Below, piece by piece: positions 1 through 8,110 of a stretch of 64,000 bases of DNA. Below the pieces are notes generated by a model. The model did no database searches. It was not told the origin of the DNA and worked only from the letters and a program-made list of their open reading frames with translations. Each line of letters starts with the position of its first letter. Position 1 is the stretch's first letter. This stretch comes from Rhodocyclus tenuis (GTDB taxonomy: Bacteria > Pseudomonadota > Gammaproteobacteria > Burkholderiales > Rhodocyclaceae), in assembly GCF_014197755.1 (NCBI RefSeq), contig NZ_JACIGE010000012.1:62001-126000 (forward strand). The letters are read 5' to 3'. A program made the position numbers and the translations under genes.

Positions 1-2
1 GT

Positions 3-443
3 GTGGCGCGTTCGCTGGCACAGGTCGGCCTTGCCGAGCACGCCGACAAGAAGCCGCTGGCCCTGTCGGGCGGCATGGCGCAGCGCGTGGCGCTGGCCCG
101 CGCGCTGGCGCGTGCCCCGGAAATCATCTACCTCGACGAGCCTTTTTCCGCGCTCGACGCGATCACGCGCGAGTCGATGCAGGATCTGCTGCTCGAACTG
201 GCGCAGCACCATCAAAGCGCCGCGCTGCTGGTGACGCACGACATCGACGAGGCCCTGCGCATCGGCGACCGCGTGCTGCTGCTGGCGCGTCCGCAGGCCG
301 AGCAGCCGGCGCGGATCGTCGGCGAATGGCGCCCCGGGGGGGCCGCGCCGCGCAAACACCGTTCGAGCGCGCTGAACGCGATGCGCGAAGAAATCCTCAA
401 CACCCTCTCCGACCCTTCCGCCACCTGGTATCCCGCCCTTTAA
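3..443 (+). CDS. ABC transporter ATP-binding protein, C-terminal part (cut by window edge)
   Basis: This is the C-terminal part of the nucleotide-binding subunit of an ABC importer; the Walker A half lies before the window. The signature [15 protein letters not shown], Walker B IIYLDEP, the D-loop SALD and the switch histidine in LLVTHDIDEA are all visible. The signature and switch are typical of the SsuB/TauB/NrtD class that energises uptake of nitrate, sulfonates or taurine. It ends 10 bases before the binding-protein gene and is followed by a permease, so the three make one transporter. The substrate cannot be told from the sequence. The downstream cooC and cooS genes suggest it may serve the same process. 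Confidence 0.9.
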   Translation: MARSLAQVGLAEHADKKPLALSGGMAQRVALARALARAPEIIYLDEPFSALDAITRESMQDLLLELAQHHQSAALLVTHDIDEALRIGDRVLLLARPQAEQPARIVGEWRPGGAAPRKHRSSALNAMREEILNTLSDPSATWYPAL

Positions 444-453
444 GGAGCCTGCC

Positions 454-1650
454 ATGAACGATCTCGATCATCTTGCCCACGACCTGCCCGTTTCCCGTCG
501 TGACTTTCTCCGTCTGTCGGCGCTGCTCACCGGCGCCATCGCGCTGCCCGGACTTGCCCGCGCCGCCAATCCCGACGATCCGGTGCGCATCGGCTACCTG
601 CCGATCACCGACGCTTCGCCGCTGCTCGTCGCGCACGCGCGGCAGCTGTTCGAGCAGCAGGGGCTGAACGTCGAGGCGCCGCGCCTGTTCCGCTCCTGGG
701 CGCAGATCGTCGAGGCGTTCATGGCCGGTCAGGTGAACGTCGTGCACCTGCTTTCGCCGATGACGATCTGGGCGCGCTACGGCAGCCAGTTCCCCGCCAA
801 GGTCGTCGCCTGGAACCACATGTCGGGGTCGGCACTGACCGTCGCGCCGACCATCCAGAGCGTCAAGGACCTCGGCGGCAAGAAAGTCGCCGTGCCGTTC
901 TGGTACTCGATTCACAACGTCGTACTGCAGCACCTCTTGCGCGAAAACGGGCTGACCGTCGTCACCAAGCCCGCCGACAGCCTGAAAGCGAACGAAGTGG
1001 CGCTGTCGATCATGGCGCCGGCCGACATGGGGCCGGCGCTGGCCAACGGTGCCATCGCCGGCTTCATCGTCGCCGAACCCTTCAACGCCGCCGCCGAAAC
1101 CAACGGCATCGGCCGCGTGCTGCGCTTTACCGGCGACGTCTGGCGTGAGCACGCCTGCTGCGTCGTCACCATGCACGAGCGCGACCTCAAGGACCGTCCG
1201 GAATGGTCGCAGAAGGTCGTCAATGCCGTCGTCAATGCGCAGCACTGGCTGCGCGACAACCGCAAGGAGGGCGCGCAGCTGCTGTCGAAGGACGCGCCGG
1301 GCAAATACACGCCGTTCCCGCCGGCCGTGCTCGAACGCGTGCTGGTGCCCAACGCCGAGCGTAGCCAGCAGTACGTCAGGGAGGGGGCGATCCGCCATCC
1401 TGAGTGGAAGGACGAGCGCATCGAATACCAGCCCTATCCGTTCCCGTCTTACACCGAGCAGCTGGTCAAGCTCTTGAAGAACACGCAGGTCGAAGGCAAC
1501 AACCAGTTCCTGTCGGCGCTCGATCCGGCCTTCGTCGCACGCGATCTGGTCGACGACCGCTTCGTCAGGAAGTCGATCGCCACTCTGGGCGGGCTGAAGG
1601 CTTTCGGTCTGCCCGAGAAGTTCACGCGCAGTGAAACGATCGTTGCCTGA
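454..1650 (+). CDS. ABC transporter substrate-binding protein, NitT/TauT class, Tat signal
   Basis: Periplasmic binding protein of 398 residues for the ABC transporter encoded on both sides. The N-terminus carries a twin-arginine motif (SRRDFLRLSALL) followed by a hydrophobic stretch ending at ARA, so export is probably by the Tat pathway in folded form. The mature part begins PVRIGYLPITDASPL, which resembles the NrtA/CmpA/SsuA group. The start ATG follows an AAGGAG ribosome site. The ligand is unknown: the group binds nitrate, bicarbonate, sulfonates or pyrimidine precursors. The gene order ATPase, binding protein, permease and the cooC-cooS genes downstream suggest a dedicated substrate. 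Confidence 0.9.
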   Translation: MNDLDHLAHDLPVSRRDFLRLSALLTGAIALPGLARAANPDDPVRIGYLPITDASPLLVAHARQLFEQQGLNVEAPRLFRSWAQIVEAFMAGQVNVVHLLSPMTIWARYGSQFPAKVVAWNHMSGSALTVAPTIQSVKDLGGKKVAVPFWYSIHNVVLQHLLRENGLTVVTKPADSLKANEVALSIMAPADMGPALANGAIAGFIVAEPFNAAAETNGIGRVLRFTGDVWREHACCVVTMHERDLKDRPEWSQKVVNAVVNAQHWLRDNRKEGAQLLSKDAPGKYTPFPPAVLERVLVPNAERSQQYVREGAIRHPEWKDERIEYQPYPFPSYTEQLVKLLKNTQVEGNNQFLSALDPAFVARDLVDDRFVRKSIATLGGLKAFGLPEKFTRSETIVA

Positions 1651-1660
1651 GCCTGCGCCG

Positions 1661-2428
1661 ATGTCGTCACTGGCTTCTGTCCACGCCCGCTCGCTCGCCT
1701 ATCCGTTCATCGGGCTTGGCCTCGGCCTCCTGCTCTGGTGGCTGCTGGTGCACGGCGTCGGCGGGCAATCGCTGATGGCGGCGCGGTTTTCACCGGAAAA
1801 CACGTGGAGCGCCGCCGTTCAGCTCTGGCAGGGGGGCGAAGTCTGGGACCACGCCTGGGCCAGTTTGCGCCGTGTCGCGCTAGGCCTCGCCTGCGCATTG
1901 TTGTTCGGTGTGCCACTCGGCCTGCTGGTCGGCAGCTGGCGGGATTTCAACCAGTCGACATCGACGCTGTTCCAGTTCCTGCGCATGATTTCGCCGCTAT
2001 CGTGGATGCCGGTGGCGGTGATGGCGCTCGGCGTCGGCGAAGCGCCGGTTGTCTTCCTGCTCGCTTTTGCGGCGGTGTGGCCGATCGTGCTCAACGTCTC
2101 GGCCGGCATTGCGGCGATCGATCCGCAATGGCTGACGCTGGCCGACAGCCTCGGCGCCAATCGCCGTGAAAAGCTGTGGCGGGTCACCGTACCGGCGATC
2201 GCCGCGCACCTGCTCACCGGCATCCGTCTGGCGATCGGCCTGATCTGGGTCGTGCTGGTGCCGGCCGAGATGCTCGGCGTCAACGCCGGGCTCGGCTATT
2301 TCATCCTCGATACGCGCGATCGCATGGCTTACGGCGAGTTGATGGCGACCATCCTGTTCATCGGACTGCTCGGTTTCGTCCTCGACTGGCTGGCGCGCGA
2401 GGCCCACCGGCGCTGGGCCGGGCAGTAA
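1661..2428 (+). CDS. ABC transporter permease, SsuC/TauC class
   Basis: Inner-membrane permease of about 255 residues with six or so hydrophobic segments. The cytoplasmic coupling loop is recognisable (DSLGANRREKLWRVTVPA), matching the EAA loop of SsuC/TauC-type permeases. The ATG at 1661 is preferred; a GTG at 1631 in the same frame would overlap the binding-protein gene by 20 bases. It completes the transporter formed with the two preceding genes and lies 22 bases before the flavoprotein gene, so all are probably cotranscribed. Confidence 0.88.
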   Translation: MSSLASVHARSLAYPFIGLGLGLLLWWLLVHGVGGQSLMAARFSPENTWSAAVQLWQGGEVWDHAWASLRRVALGLACALLFGVPLGLLVGSWRDFNQSTSTLFQFLRMISPLSWMPVAVMALGVGEAPVVFLLAFAAVWPIVLNVSAGIAAIDPQWLTLADSLGANRREKLWRVTVPAIAAHLLTGIRLAIGLIWVVLVPAEMLGVNAGLGYFILDTRDRMAYGELMATILFIGLLGFVLDWLAREAHRRWAGQ

Positions 2429-2450
2429 TTCAAGGCCGTCGGGAAAAACC

Positions 2451-3608
2451 ATGTCCGAGTACACAGACCCCAATTCTTCCAGCCTTAGCGATGCTTCCGC
2501 GGACATCGCCAGACTGATCGCCAGCGAGCTGGCGCCGCGCGTCTGCGCCATCGATCTCGAAGGCGAGTATCCGGAAGGTTTTCTGCGTCAGCTCGGCCAG
2601 CTCGGTGGTTTCGCCGGCGTCGTTGCGCCCGCGTTCGGCGGCAATGGCAAGGGCATTGTCGACACCATCGGCGTCATCGCGCAGGTCGGCGAAAGCTGCC
2701 TGTCGACCGCGTTCGCCGTGTGGTGCCAGACTGCGTGTGCCCGCTATCTGCAGCTTTCCGACAACACGGCGCTCAAGGCCGAGCTGCTGCCGGCGCTGGT
2801 CAGCGGCAGGCAGCTCGGCGGCACCGGGCTGTCCAACACCTTGAAGTCGTGTTGCGAGATCGAGCGTCCGCTGCTCGTCGCCACTCGGGTCGACGGCGGC
2901 TATGAAATCAGCGGCACCCTGCCGTGGGTTTCCAATCTCGGCAACGACCATGTTTTCGTGAGCGCCTGCCCGGTCGACGGCGACGGACGCCTCGTCTTCT
3001 TTGTGGTGCGCTGCGATCAAGCGGGCTTCCGGCTGCTCGATGGCGCGCATTTCGCGGCGCTTGAAGGGACGCGCACGCTGGCCTGCCAGTTCCGCCGCGT
3101 GTTCATCGCCGACGGCAGCGTGCTCGCTCATCCCGAGCAGTCCGCCGAATATCTGGCGCGCATCCAGCCGGGGATGATCCTCGCGCAGCTTGGCATGGGT
3201 ATCGGCCTCGTCCGCGACTGCATCCGGTTGATCGACAGTGCCGGGCGGACGCACGCGCACATCAACTGCTTCGAAGAGGATCAGGTGGACAGCTTGCATG
3301 CCGCGCTCGCTGCCGCCGCCGCCGAAGTCGACCGGCTGGCACGACGGCTCGATGCCGGTTATGCGGTCGATGAGCGGGCGCCGACGCTGCTCGACATACT
3401 GCGCGTCCGGCTGGCCGGCGGCGAGCTGTCCTTGCGCGCCGCGCAGGCGGCCTTGCTGCATCAGGGCGCGCGCGGTTACCTGCGCACCGCGGGGGCCCAG
3501 CGCCGGCTGCGCGAGGCCTGCTTCATCGCCATCGTCACCCCGTCGCTGAAGCACCTACGCCGCGAGATCGCGCGCCGCGAAGCGGCCGCGGAGCGCCTCG
3601 CGGCGTAG
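2451..3608 (+). CDS. acyl-CoA dehydrogenase-like flavoprotein without the usual catalytic Glu
   Basis: Protein of 385 residues with the acyl-CoA dehydrogenase fold: an N-terminal helical part (LRQLGQLGGFAGVVAPAFGG), a middle beta domain (GTLPWVSNLGNDHVFVSA) and a C-terminal helical part. Near the C-terminus the family segment with QxxGGxGY and a YEGT-like catalytic motif is replaced by LHQGARGYLRTAG and IVTPS (residues 361-365), so the catalytic glutamate of short-chain enzymes appears to be missing. It could instead be an FMN/FAD monooxygenase-like relative (SfnB/DszC type) or a flavin binding protein. It sits between a sulfonate-type transporter and cooC. The substrate is unknown. Confidence 0.75.
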   Translation: MSEYTDPNSSSLSDASADIARLIASELAPRVCAIDLEGEYPEGFLRQLGQLGGFAGVVAPAFGGNGKGIVDTIGVIAQVGESCLSTAFAVWCQTACARYLQLSDNTALKAELLPALVSGRQLGGTGLSNTLKSCCEIERPLLVATRVDGGYEISGTLPWVSNLGNDHVFVSACPVDGDGRLVFFVVRCDQAGFRLLDGAHFAALEGTRTLACQFRRVFIADGSVLAHPEQSAEYLARIQPGMILAQLGMGIGLVRDCIRLIDSAGRTHAHINCFEEDQVDSLHAALAAAAAEVDRLARRLDAGYAVDERAPTLLDILRVRLAGGELSLRAAQAALLHQGARGYLRTAGAQRRLREACFIAIVTPSLKHLRREIARREAAAERLAA

Positions 3609-3624
3609 GTAACGGACGAACCGC

Positions 3625-3643
3625 GTCGCGTGCTCGACGCGAC
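3625..3643 (+). other. hairpin between the flavoprotein gene and cooC
   Basis: GTCGCGT and ACGCGAC form a perfect 7-bp stem around a 5-base loop, in the 86-base gap before cooC. There is no T-run after it, so it is not a classical terminator. It could tune read-through into cooC or protect the message end. Function is inference only. Confidence 0.35.
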
Positions 3644-3694
3644 CGTTGCTGCCGTCGGCAATAGTCGCGGGGCAGCGTTTTCAAGGAGTGGAAT

Positions 3695-4573
3695 ATGTGT
3701 ACGCAGCATCCGGATGGACACACGCACAGCCATAACCACGGCCAAACGCATGCCCATGGCGATGCGCAGCCGCATGACGCAAGCGGCACGCGGGCGCCGC
3801 TGCGCATAGCCGTGGTCGGCAAGGGCGGAGCCGGCAAGACGACGATCGCCGGCGCGCTGGCGCGCGTGCTGGCGACGCGTGGGCTGCGCGTGCTGGCGAT
3901 CGACGCCGACCCGGACGCCAATCTTGCCTCTGCCCTGCCGCTCGACCACGGCGAATTGCCGCTGCCGCTGGCGCAGCAGCCCGAACTGCTGCACCAGACG
4001 AACGAAGCGGCCGCAATTCCCGACGGGCTCTTCCTGCTCAATCCCGATACCGGCTCGTTGCTGCCGCAGAGCACGGTCGCCTGGGGTGGCGGCCAGTCGC
4101 TGGTGGCGCTCGGCTGGGGTAAGGGTGGCGGCGAGGGCTGCTATTGCGCCGAGCATGCGCTGCTGCGTCGCGTTCTCTTCAAGGCCAGCGCGGCGACGGC
4201 CGACGTCACGCTGATCGACAGCGAAGCCGGCCTCGAACACCTGAGTCGCGGCACGATCGCCGGCGTCGACCTGCTGCTTGTCGTCGTCGAACCCGGTCGG
4301 CGCAGCGTCGAGACCGCGGCGTCAGTCCGCCAACTGTCGGCGGCGCTGGGCATCGCGCACGTCCATTGCGTCGTCAGCAACTACCGCAGTCCGGCGGAAC
4401 TCGCGACCATTCGCGGCTGGCTGGGCGACTGGCCGCCGGTGGCGGCTTTCCCCTTCGACGACGCGGTGCGGCTGGCCGACCTCGCCGGCGTGCCGCCGCA
4501 GCTCGCCGGCGAATTCCTGCACGCGGCCGAACATCTGGCCGACTTTGCCCTCGCGCTGGAGCGTGCCGCATGA
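3695..4573 (+). CDS. cooC: CooC, nickel-insertion ATPase for CO dehydrogenase, with His-rich N-terminus
   Basis: CooC is the MinD/ParA-type ATPase that helps place nickel in the C-cluster of CO dehydrogenase. The protein has 292 residues. The deviant Walker A motif GKGGAGKTT lies at residues 42-50, the IDADPDANL switch at 69-77, and the paired cysteines of the CxC metal site at 149 and 151 (GCYCAEH). Unusually, residues 1-30 hold eight histidines (5, 9, 11, 13, 15, 19, 21, 27), like the nickel-binding tail of CooJ or HypB, fused in front of the ATPase. The ATG has a good AAGGAG site. The stop overlaps the cooS start by 4 bases (ATGA), so the two are translationally coupled. Confidence 0.93.
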   Translation: MCTQHPDGHTHSHNHGQTHAHGDAQPHDASGTRAPLRIAVVGKGGAGKTTIAGALARVLATRGLRVLAIDADPDANLASALPLDHGELPLPLAQQPELLHQTNEAAAIPDGLFLLNPDTGSLLPQSTVAWGGGQSLVALGWGKGGGEGCYCAEHALLRRVLFKASAATADVTLIDSEAGLEHLSRGTIAGVDLLLVVVEPGRRSVETAASVRQLSAALGIAHVHCVVSNYRSPAELATIRGWLGDWPPVAAFPFDDAVRLADLAGVPPQLAGEFLHAAEHLADFALALERAA

Positions 4574-6498
4574 GCCCGGAAGAACTCAAGGCCTACCGCA
4601 AATCCTTTCCGTCGAAGGCCGACGTCCTCGCCAAAACGCCCGATCCGGCCGTACGCCAGATGCTAAAGCGCCTCGACGAGATCGGCGTCGAGACGGTTTT
4701 CGACCGCTTTGACGCACAGAAAGCACATTGCGGCTACGGACTTGAAGGTACCTGCTGCCGTATCTGCAACATGGGTCCGTGCTCGGTGACGACGAAAAGT
4801 CCGCGCGGCGTCTGCGGCGCCGACGCCGATGTGATCGTCGCGCGCAACATCCTGCGCTGGGTTGCCGCTGGTGTCGCCTCGCACGGCGCGCGCGGACGCG
4901 AGGTGCTGCTGGCGCTGAAAGCGGCGGCTGAGGGACGCCTCGATCGCCCGATCCGGGGCGTCGACAAGACACGTGCGGTGGCGAAGTCCTTCGGTCTCGA
5001 TGTGGACAACAAGAGTATCGAGCAGCTGGCTGGAGAAATTGCCGACATCCTGCTCGAGGATTTTTCACGCGCGGTGCCCGGCATCCATCGCACGCTGCAG
5101 GCGCTGGCGCCGCCCGAACGCATCGCCCTGTGGCAGAAACTCGACATCCTGCCGATCGGCGCCTACCACGAGGTGTTCGAGGCGCTGCATCGCACCGGTA
5201 CCGGCACCGACGGCGACTGGGAAAATCTGATGAAGCAGCTGCTGCGCTGCGGACTCGCTTTCGCCTGGACCAGCGTGCTCGGCTCGTCGATCGGCATGGA
5301 CATCCTGTTCGGCCCGCCGAAGCGCGACACGATCTCGGCCAACCTCGGCGCTCTCGACCCCGACTACGTCAACATCGCCATCCACGGCCATTCGCCGGTA
5401 CTGCCGATGACGATCGTCGAAGCCGGCGACGATCCCGAATTCCAGCAGCTGGCCCGCGACGCTGGCGCCAAAGGAATCCGTTTCTTCGGCATCTGCTGCT
5501 CGGGCTTGTCGTCGCTTTACCGCCACGGCGGCATCAGTCCGCTGGCCAACGCGGTCGGCGCCGAACTGGTGCTCGGTACCGGCGCCATCGACCTGTGGGT
5601 CGCCGATGTGCAGGACGTCTACCCGGGGATCATGGAGGTGGCGAAGTGCTTCCACACGCGCGTGGTGACGACCAGCGATTCGTGCCGTCTGCCGGGTGCC
5701 GAGCACATCGCCTTTGACCACCAGCACAGCAATCTCGCCGAGGCGCGCGAACTCGCACGAACCATCGTCACTCTCGGCATCCGCCAGTATCCGTTACGCC
5801 ACGCGGCGAACGTTTTCGTGCCGCGTCAGCAGATGGCTGCCGAGATCGGCTTCTCGGTGGAGAACATCGCCTCCGCATTCGGCGGGCTTGGCAAGCTGCT
5901 CGAAAAGCTGAGAAGCGGGCAGATTCGCGGAGTCATCAATCTGGTCGGCTGCAACAATCCGAAGGTGCTTTACGAAAAGACGGTCAGCGACATCGCTGAC
6001 GGGCTGCTTGCCGCCGACATCCTGATCCTGACCAATGGCTGCGCCTCATTCCCGCTGCTCAAGCTGGGTTTCTGCAACGCCGAGGCCAGGGTCAAGGCCG
6101 GTGCCGGACTCCGCTCGGTGCTCGACGAGTTCGCTTTGCCGCCGGCACTGCACATGGGCGAATGCCTCGACAACGCGCGCGCCTCGGGGCTGTTCCGCGC
6201 GCTTGCCGATCTCGCCGGACAGCCGATCAAGGCGATGCCTTTCGCCTTCGCCAGTCCCGAGTGGAGCAACGAAAAAGGTGTCGGCGCCGCCCTTGGTTTT
6301 CGTCTGATGGGAATCTCGTCCTTCCACTGTGTACCGGCACCCATCGGCGGCTCGGCCGCCGTCTCGCGCTTTTTCTACGAGGACAGCGAGGCACTGCTCG
6401 GCGGCAAGATGGTGGTCGAGCTCAATCCGCAAAGGCTCGTGCAACGCATCGTCGAGGATCTGGATCGGCGCCGGCAGAATCTGGCGGGTGTTGCATAA
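4570..6498 (+). CDS. cooS: CooS-type Ni-Fe carbon monoxide dehydrogenase, altered C-cluster
   Basis: Cytoplasmic homologue of the monofunctional CO dehydrogenase, 642 residues (family about 630-640). Cysteines 54 and 62 match the D-cluster ligands; 63, 66, 71 and 82 match the B-cluster. For the Ni-Fe C-cluster the IHGHSP histidine region (272/274), GICCSG (309/310), VGCNNPK (461), TNGCA (491) and LHMGECLDN (532) are present, and Lys569 matches the catalytic lysine. The family motif D(Y/V)QC is here DVQD, with Asp349 where a C-cluster cysteine is expected. The histidine ladder for protons is also mostly lost (H105, then R108, E111, L114). No cooF, cooA or hydrogenase genes are seen. CO oxidation is therefore uncertain; the alignment was made by eye from memory of the family. 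Confidence 0.9.
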   Translation: MSPEELKAYRKSFPSKADVLAKTPDPAVRQMLKRLDEIGVETVFDRFDAQKAHCGYGLEGTCCRICNMGPCSVTTKSPRGVCGADADVIVARNILRWVAAGVASHGARGREVLLALKAAAEGRLDRPIRGVDKTRAVAKSFGLDVDNKSIEQLAGEIADILLEDFSRAVPGIHRTLQALAPPERIALWQKLDILPIGAYHEVFEALHRTGTGTDGDWENLMKQLLRCGLAFAWTSVLGSSIGMDILFGPPKRDTISANLGALDPDYVNIAIHGHSPVLPMTIVEAGDDPEFQQLARDAGAKGIRFFGICCSGLSSLYRHGGISPLANAVGAELVLGTGAIDLWVADVQDVYPGIMEVAKCFHTRVVTTSDSCRLPGAEHIAFDHQHSNLAEARELARTIVTLGIRQYPLRHAANVFVPRQQMAAEIGFSVENIASAFGGLGKLLEKLRSGQIRGVINLVGCNNPKVLYEKTVSDIADGLLAADILILTNGCASFPLLKLGFCNAEARVKAGAGLRSVLDEFALPPALHMGECLDNARASGLFRALADLAGQPIKAMPFAFASPEWSNEKGVGAALGFRLMGISSFHCVPAPIGGSAAVSRFFYEDSEALLGGKMVVELNPQRLVQRIVEDLDRRRQNLAGVA

Positions 6499-6548
6499 GC
6501 CAGCGGTATGGACGAAGCCCTTGACGCGCAGCCGCGCCGAAACGCTGC

Positions 6549-7439
6549 CTACAAGCCGCGCGCCCACGCCGGCCGCAGTTGCGCCGCTTGCGGCTCGGCG
6601 ATGGCCTGGCGCACCTGGGTGAGCAGTCGCTCCTTGTCGGCGCCGAGCGTGCCTTTGAGCACCAGCCAGTTGCTGGCGTGGTCGGAGCGGAAGACCGTGC
6701 GCCGCAGTTCCAGTGCGGCCAGCAGCTGCTCCATTTCGCGGAACAGCCCGGCCTGATCGAGCGGCTGCCACTCGGGAAAAGCGGTGCGCAAGCGCGCTTC
6801 GCCGAGCGGAAAGCTGACCACCAGCGTCGACAGAAACTCGGGCTGCGTGGCGTTGGCCAGACGCGCCGAGTTCTGCGCATGCTGGGCGCTGAGGGTCGTG
6901 CCGCCGAGGCCGTTGAGGATCATCACCGAACGCGTGATGCCGGCTTCGCCGAGCTTGTCGAGCGCCGCGCGCGCGCTGGCGAAGTCCTCACCCTTGTTCA
7001 CTCTGGCGAGCACGCTGTCGTCGCCCGATTCGGCGCCGACGTAGGCGAGCGCGAGCCCGGCTTCGCGCAGGGCGACGAGTTCGGCGACGCTTTTCTTCTT
7101 CAGGTTGCGCGGCAGGCAGTAGCTGGCGACGCGATGCACCGCCGGCAGGTGGTGGCGGATGGCTTGCAGATAGACGAGCAGGCGCCGCGTCGGCAGTACC
7201 AGCGCGTCGCCGTCGGCGAGAAAGACGCGGCGCACTTCATTGCCGTAAAGCTCGCCGCAGCGGCGGATGCTGTCGAGTACCTCGTCCTCGCTGCGCGCAC
7301 GGAATGCCTTCTGTGGCGCCGTGTACATCTCGCAGAAACTGCAGCGGTTCCACGAGCAGCCGTCGGTGAGCGGCAGGATCAGCGATTGCGCCTCGCTCGG
7401 CGGGCGAAAGACGGGTTCGACGTAGCGGATCGGCGGCAT
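6549..7439 (-). CDS. radical SAM protein
   Basis: Protein of 296 residues with the CxxxCxxC iron-sulfur motif (CSWNRCSFC) near residue 30, which identifies the radical S-adenosylmethionine superfamily. The following region (GLALAYVGAESGDDSVL, then SVMILNGLGG) fits the TIM-barrel core of the B12-type/YgiQ-like branch, but there is no B12 domain. The reaction is not known. It is convergent with cooS and reads toward it, with about 50 bases between the stops, so it is not part of that operon. Confidence 0.85.
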   Translation of the reverse strand: MPPIRYVEPVFRPPSEAQSLILPLTDGCSWNRCSFCEMYTAPQKAFRARSEDEVLDSIRRCGELYGNEVRRVFLADGDALVLPTRRLLVYLQAIRHHLPAVHRVASYCLPRNLKKKSVAELVALREAGLALAYVGAESGDDSVLARVNKGEDFASARAALDKLGEAGITRSVMILNGLGGTTLSAQHAQNSARLANATQPEFLSTLVVSFPLGEARLRTAFPEWQPLDQAGLFREMEQLLAALELRRTVFRSDHASNWLVLKGTLGADKERLLTQVRQAIAEPQAAQLRPAWARGL

Positions 7440-7579
7440 GCGGGTGGTGGAGGGGACGGATGCTCAAGGGTACGGAGGCTCAGGCGGTGTTCGATCATAC
7501 GGCAGCCGCGCGTTCCGGCGCGATCGTTCGCGGCAGCGGCCCAGGCTGTGAGCCGGTGCGAATCAGGCGTGCGCTGGCG

Positions 7580-7954
7580 TCAGAGATTGATCGCCCACAC
7601 GATGAACAGCGCAAAGCCGGCTAGGCCGACGCCAGCGTGCAGCACCTGCGCGACAGGGCCACCACGCGCGGCTGGTTGCGGTCCCGCCAGCACTGGTGCC
7701 AGCAGCCCGGAGAGCAAGGCTGCGGCGAGCAGCAGCGCGGCCGCGTAGCCGACGCTGTGCAGCGCCGTGCCTTCCGGCGTTCGCCATAGCAGATCGATCA
7801 CCATCCATTTGAGCCCGGCCAGACCGAGCAGGATGTGCACGCCAATGAGCACAGGTTTGGCGGGCAGATGGCGCAGATAGCGCCAGCCGAGAAACATGCC
7901 CAGCGCTACCGATGAGGCGAGCAGTGCGATGACGATCAGCAGAACTGTTGGCAT
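7580..7954 (-). CDS. small inner-membrane protein, four predicted segments
   Basis: Protein of 124 residues that is mostly hydrophobic, with about four membrane segments (around residues 3-25, 35-58, 65-90 and 100-122). No motif points to a function. It lies alone between the radical SAM gene and yceH, all on the minus strand, with about 150 bases on each side. The coding call rests on its membrane-protein composition and clean fit between neighbours. Confidence 0.65.
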   Translation of the reverse strand: MPTVLLIVIALLASSVALGMFLGWRYLRHLPAKPVLIGVHILLGLAGLKWMVIDLLWRTPEGTALHSVGYAAALLLAAALLSGLLAPVLAGPQPAARGGPVAQVLHAGVGLAGFALFIVWAINL

Positions 7955-8110
7955 GATTCACTCCCTGGCAGCGATGTTCGACTTGGCGGCTCAGTCTCGG
8001 CGCGGAGGCAAATGCTGAGGTCAGCGCTGACGCAAGGGCAAACTCCAGCGCCGGCCGCAGGGCGCCGCCGCCGGCCCGCGCACGGGCGCCAGCGTGGCGG
8101 CGGGGTGCGC

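Noticed and set aside
4144-4569. Upstream in-frame extension of cooS
   Set aside because: It overlaps cooC entirely and lacks CODH similarity; the ATGA junction at 4570 is the natural start.
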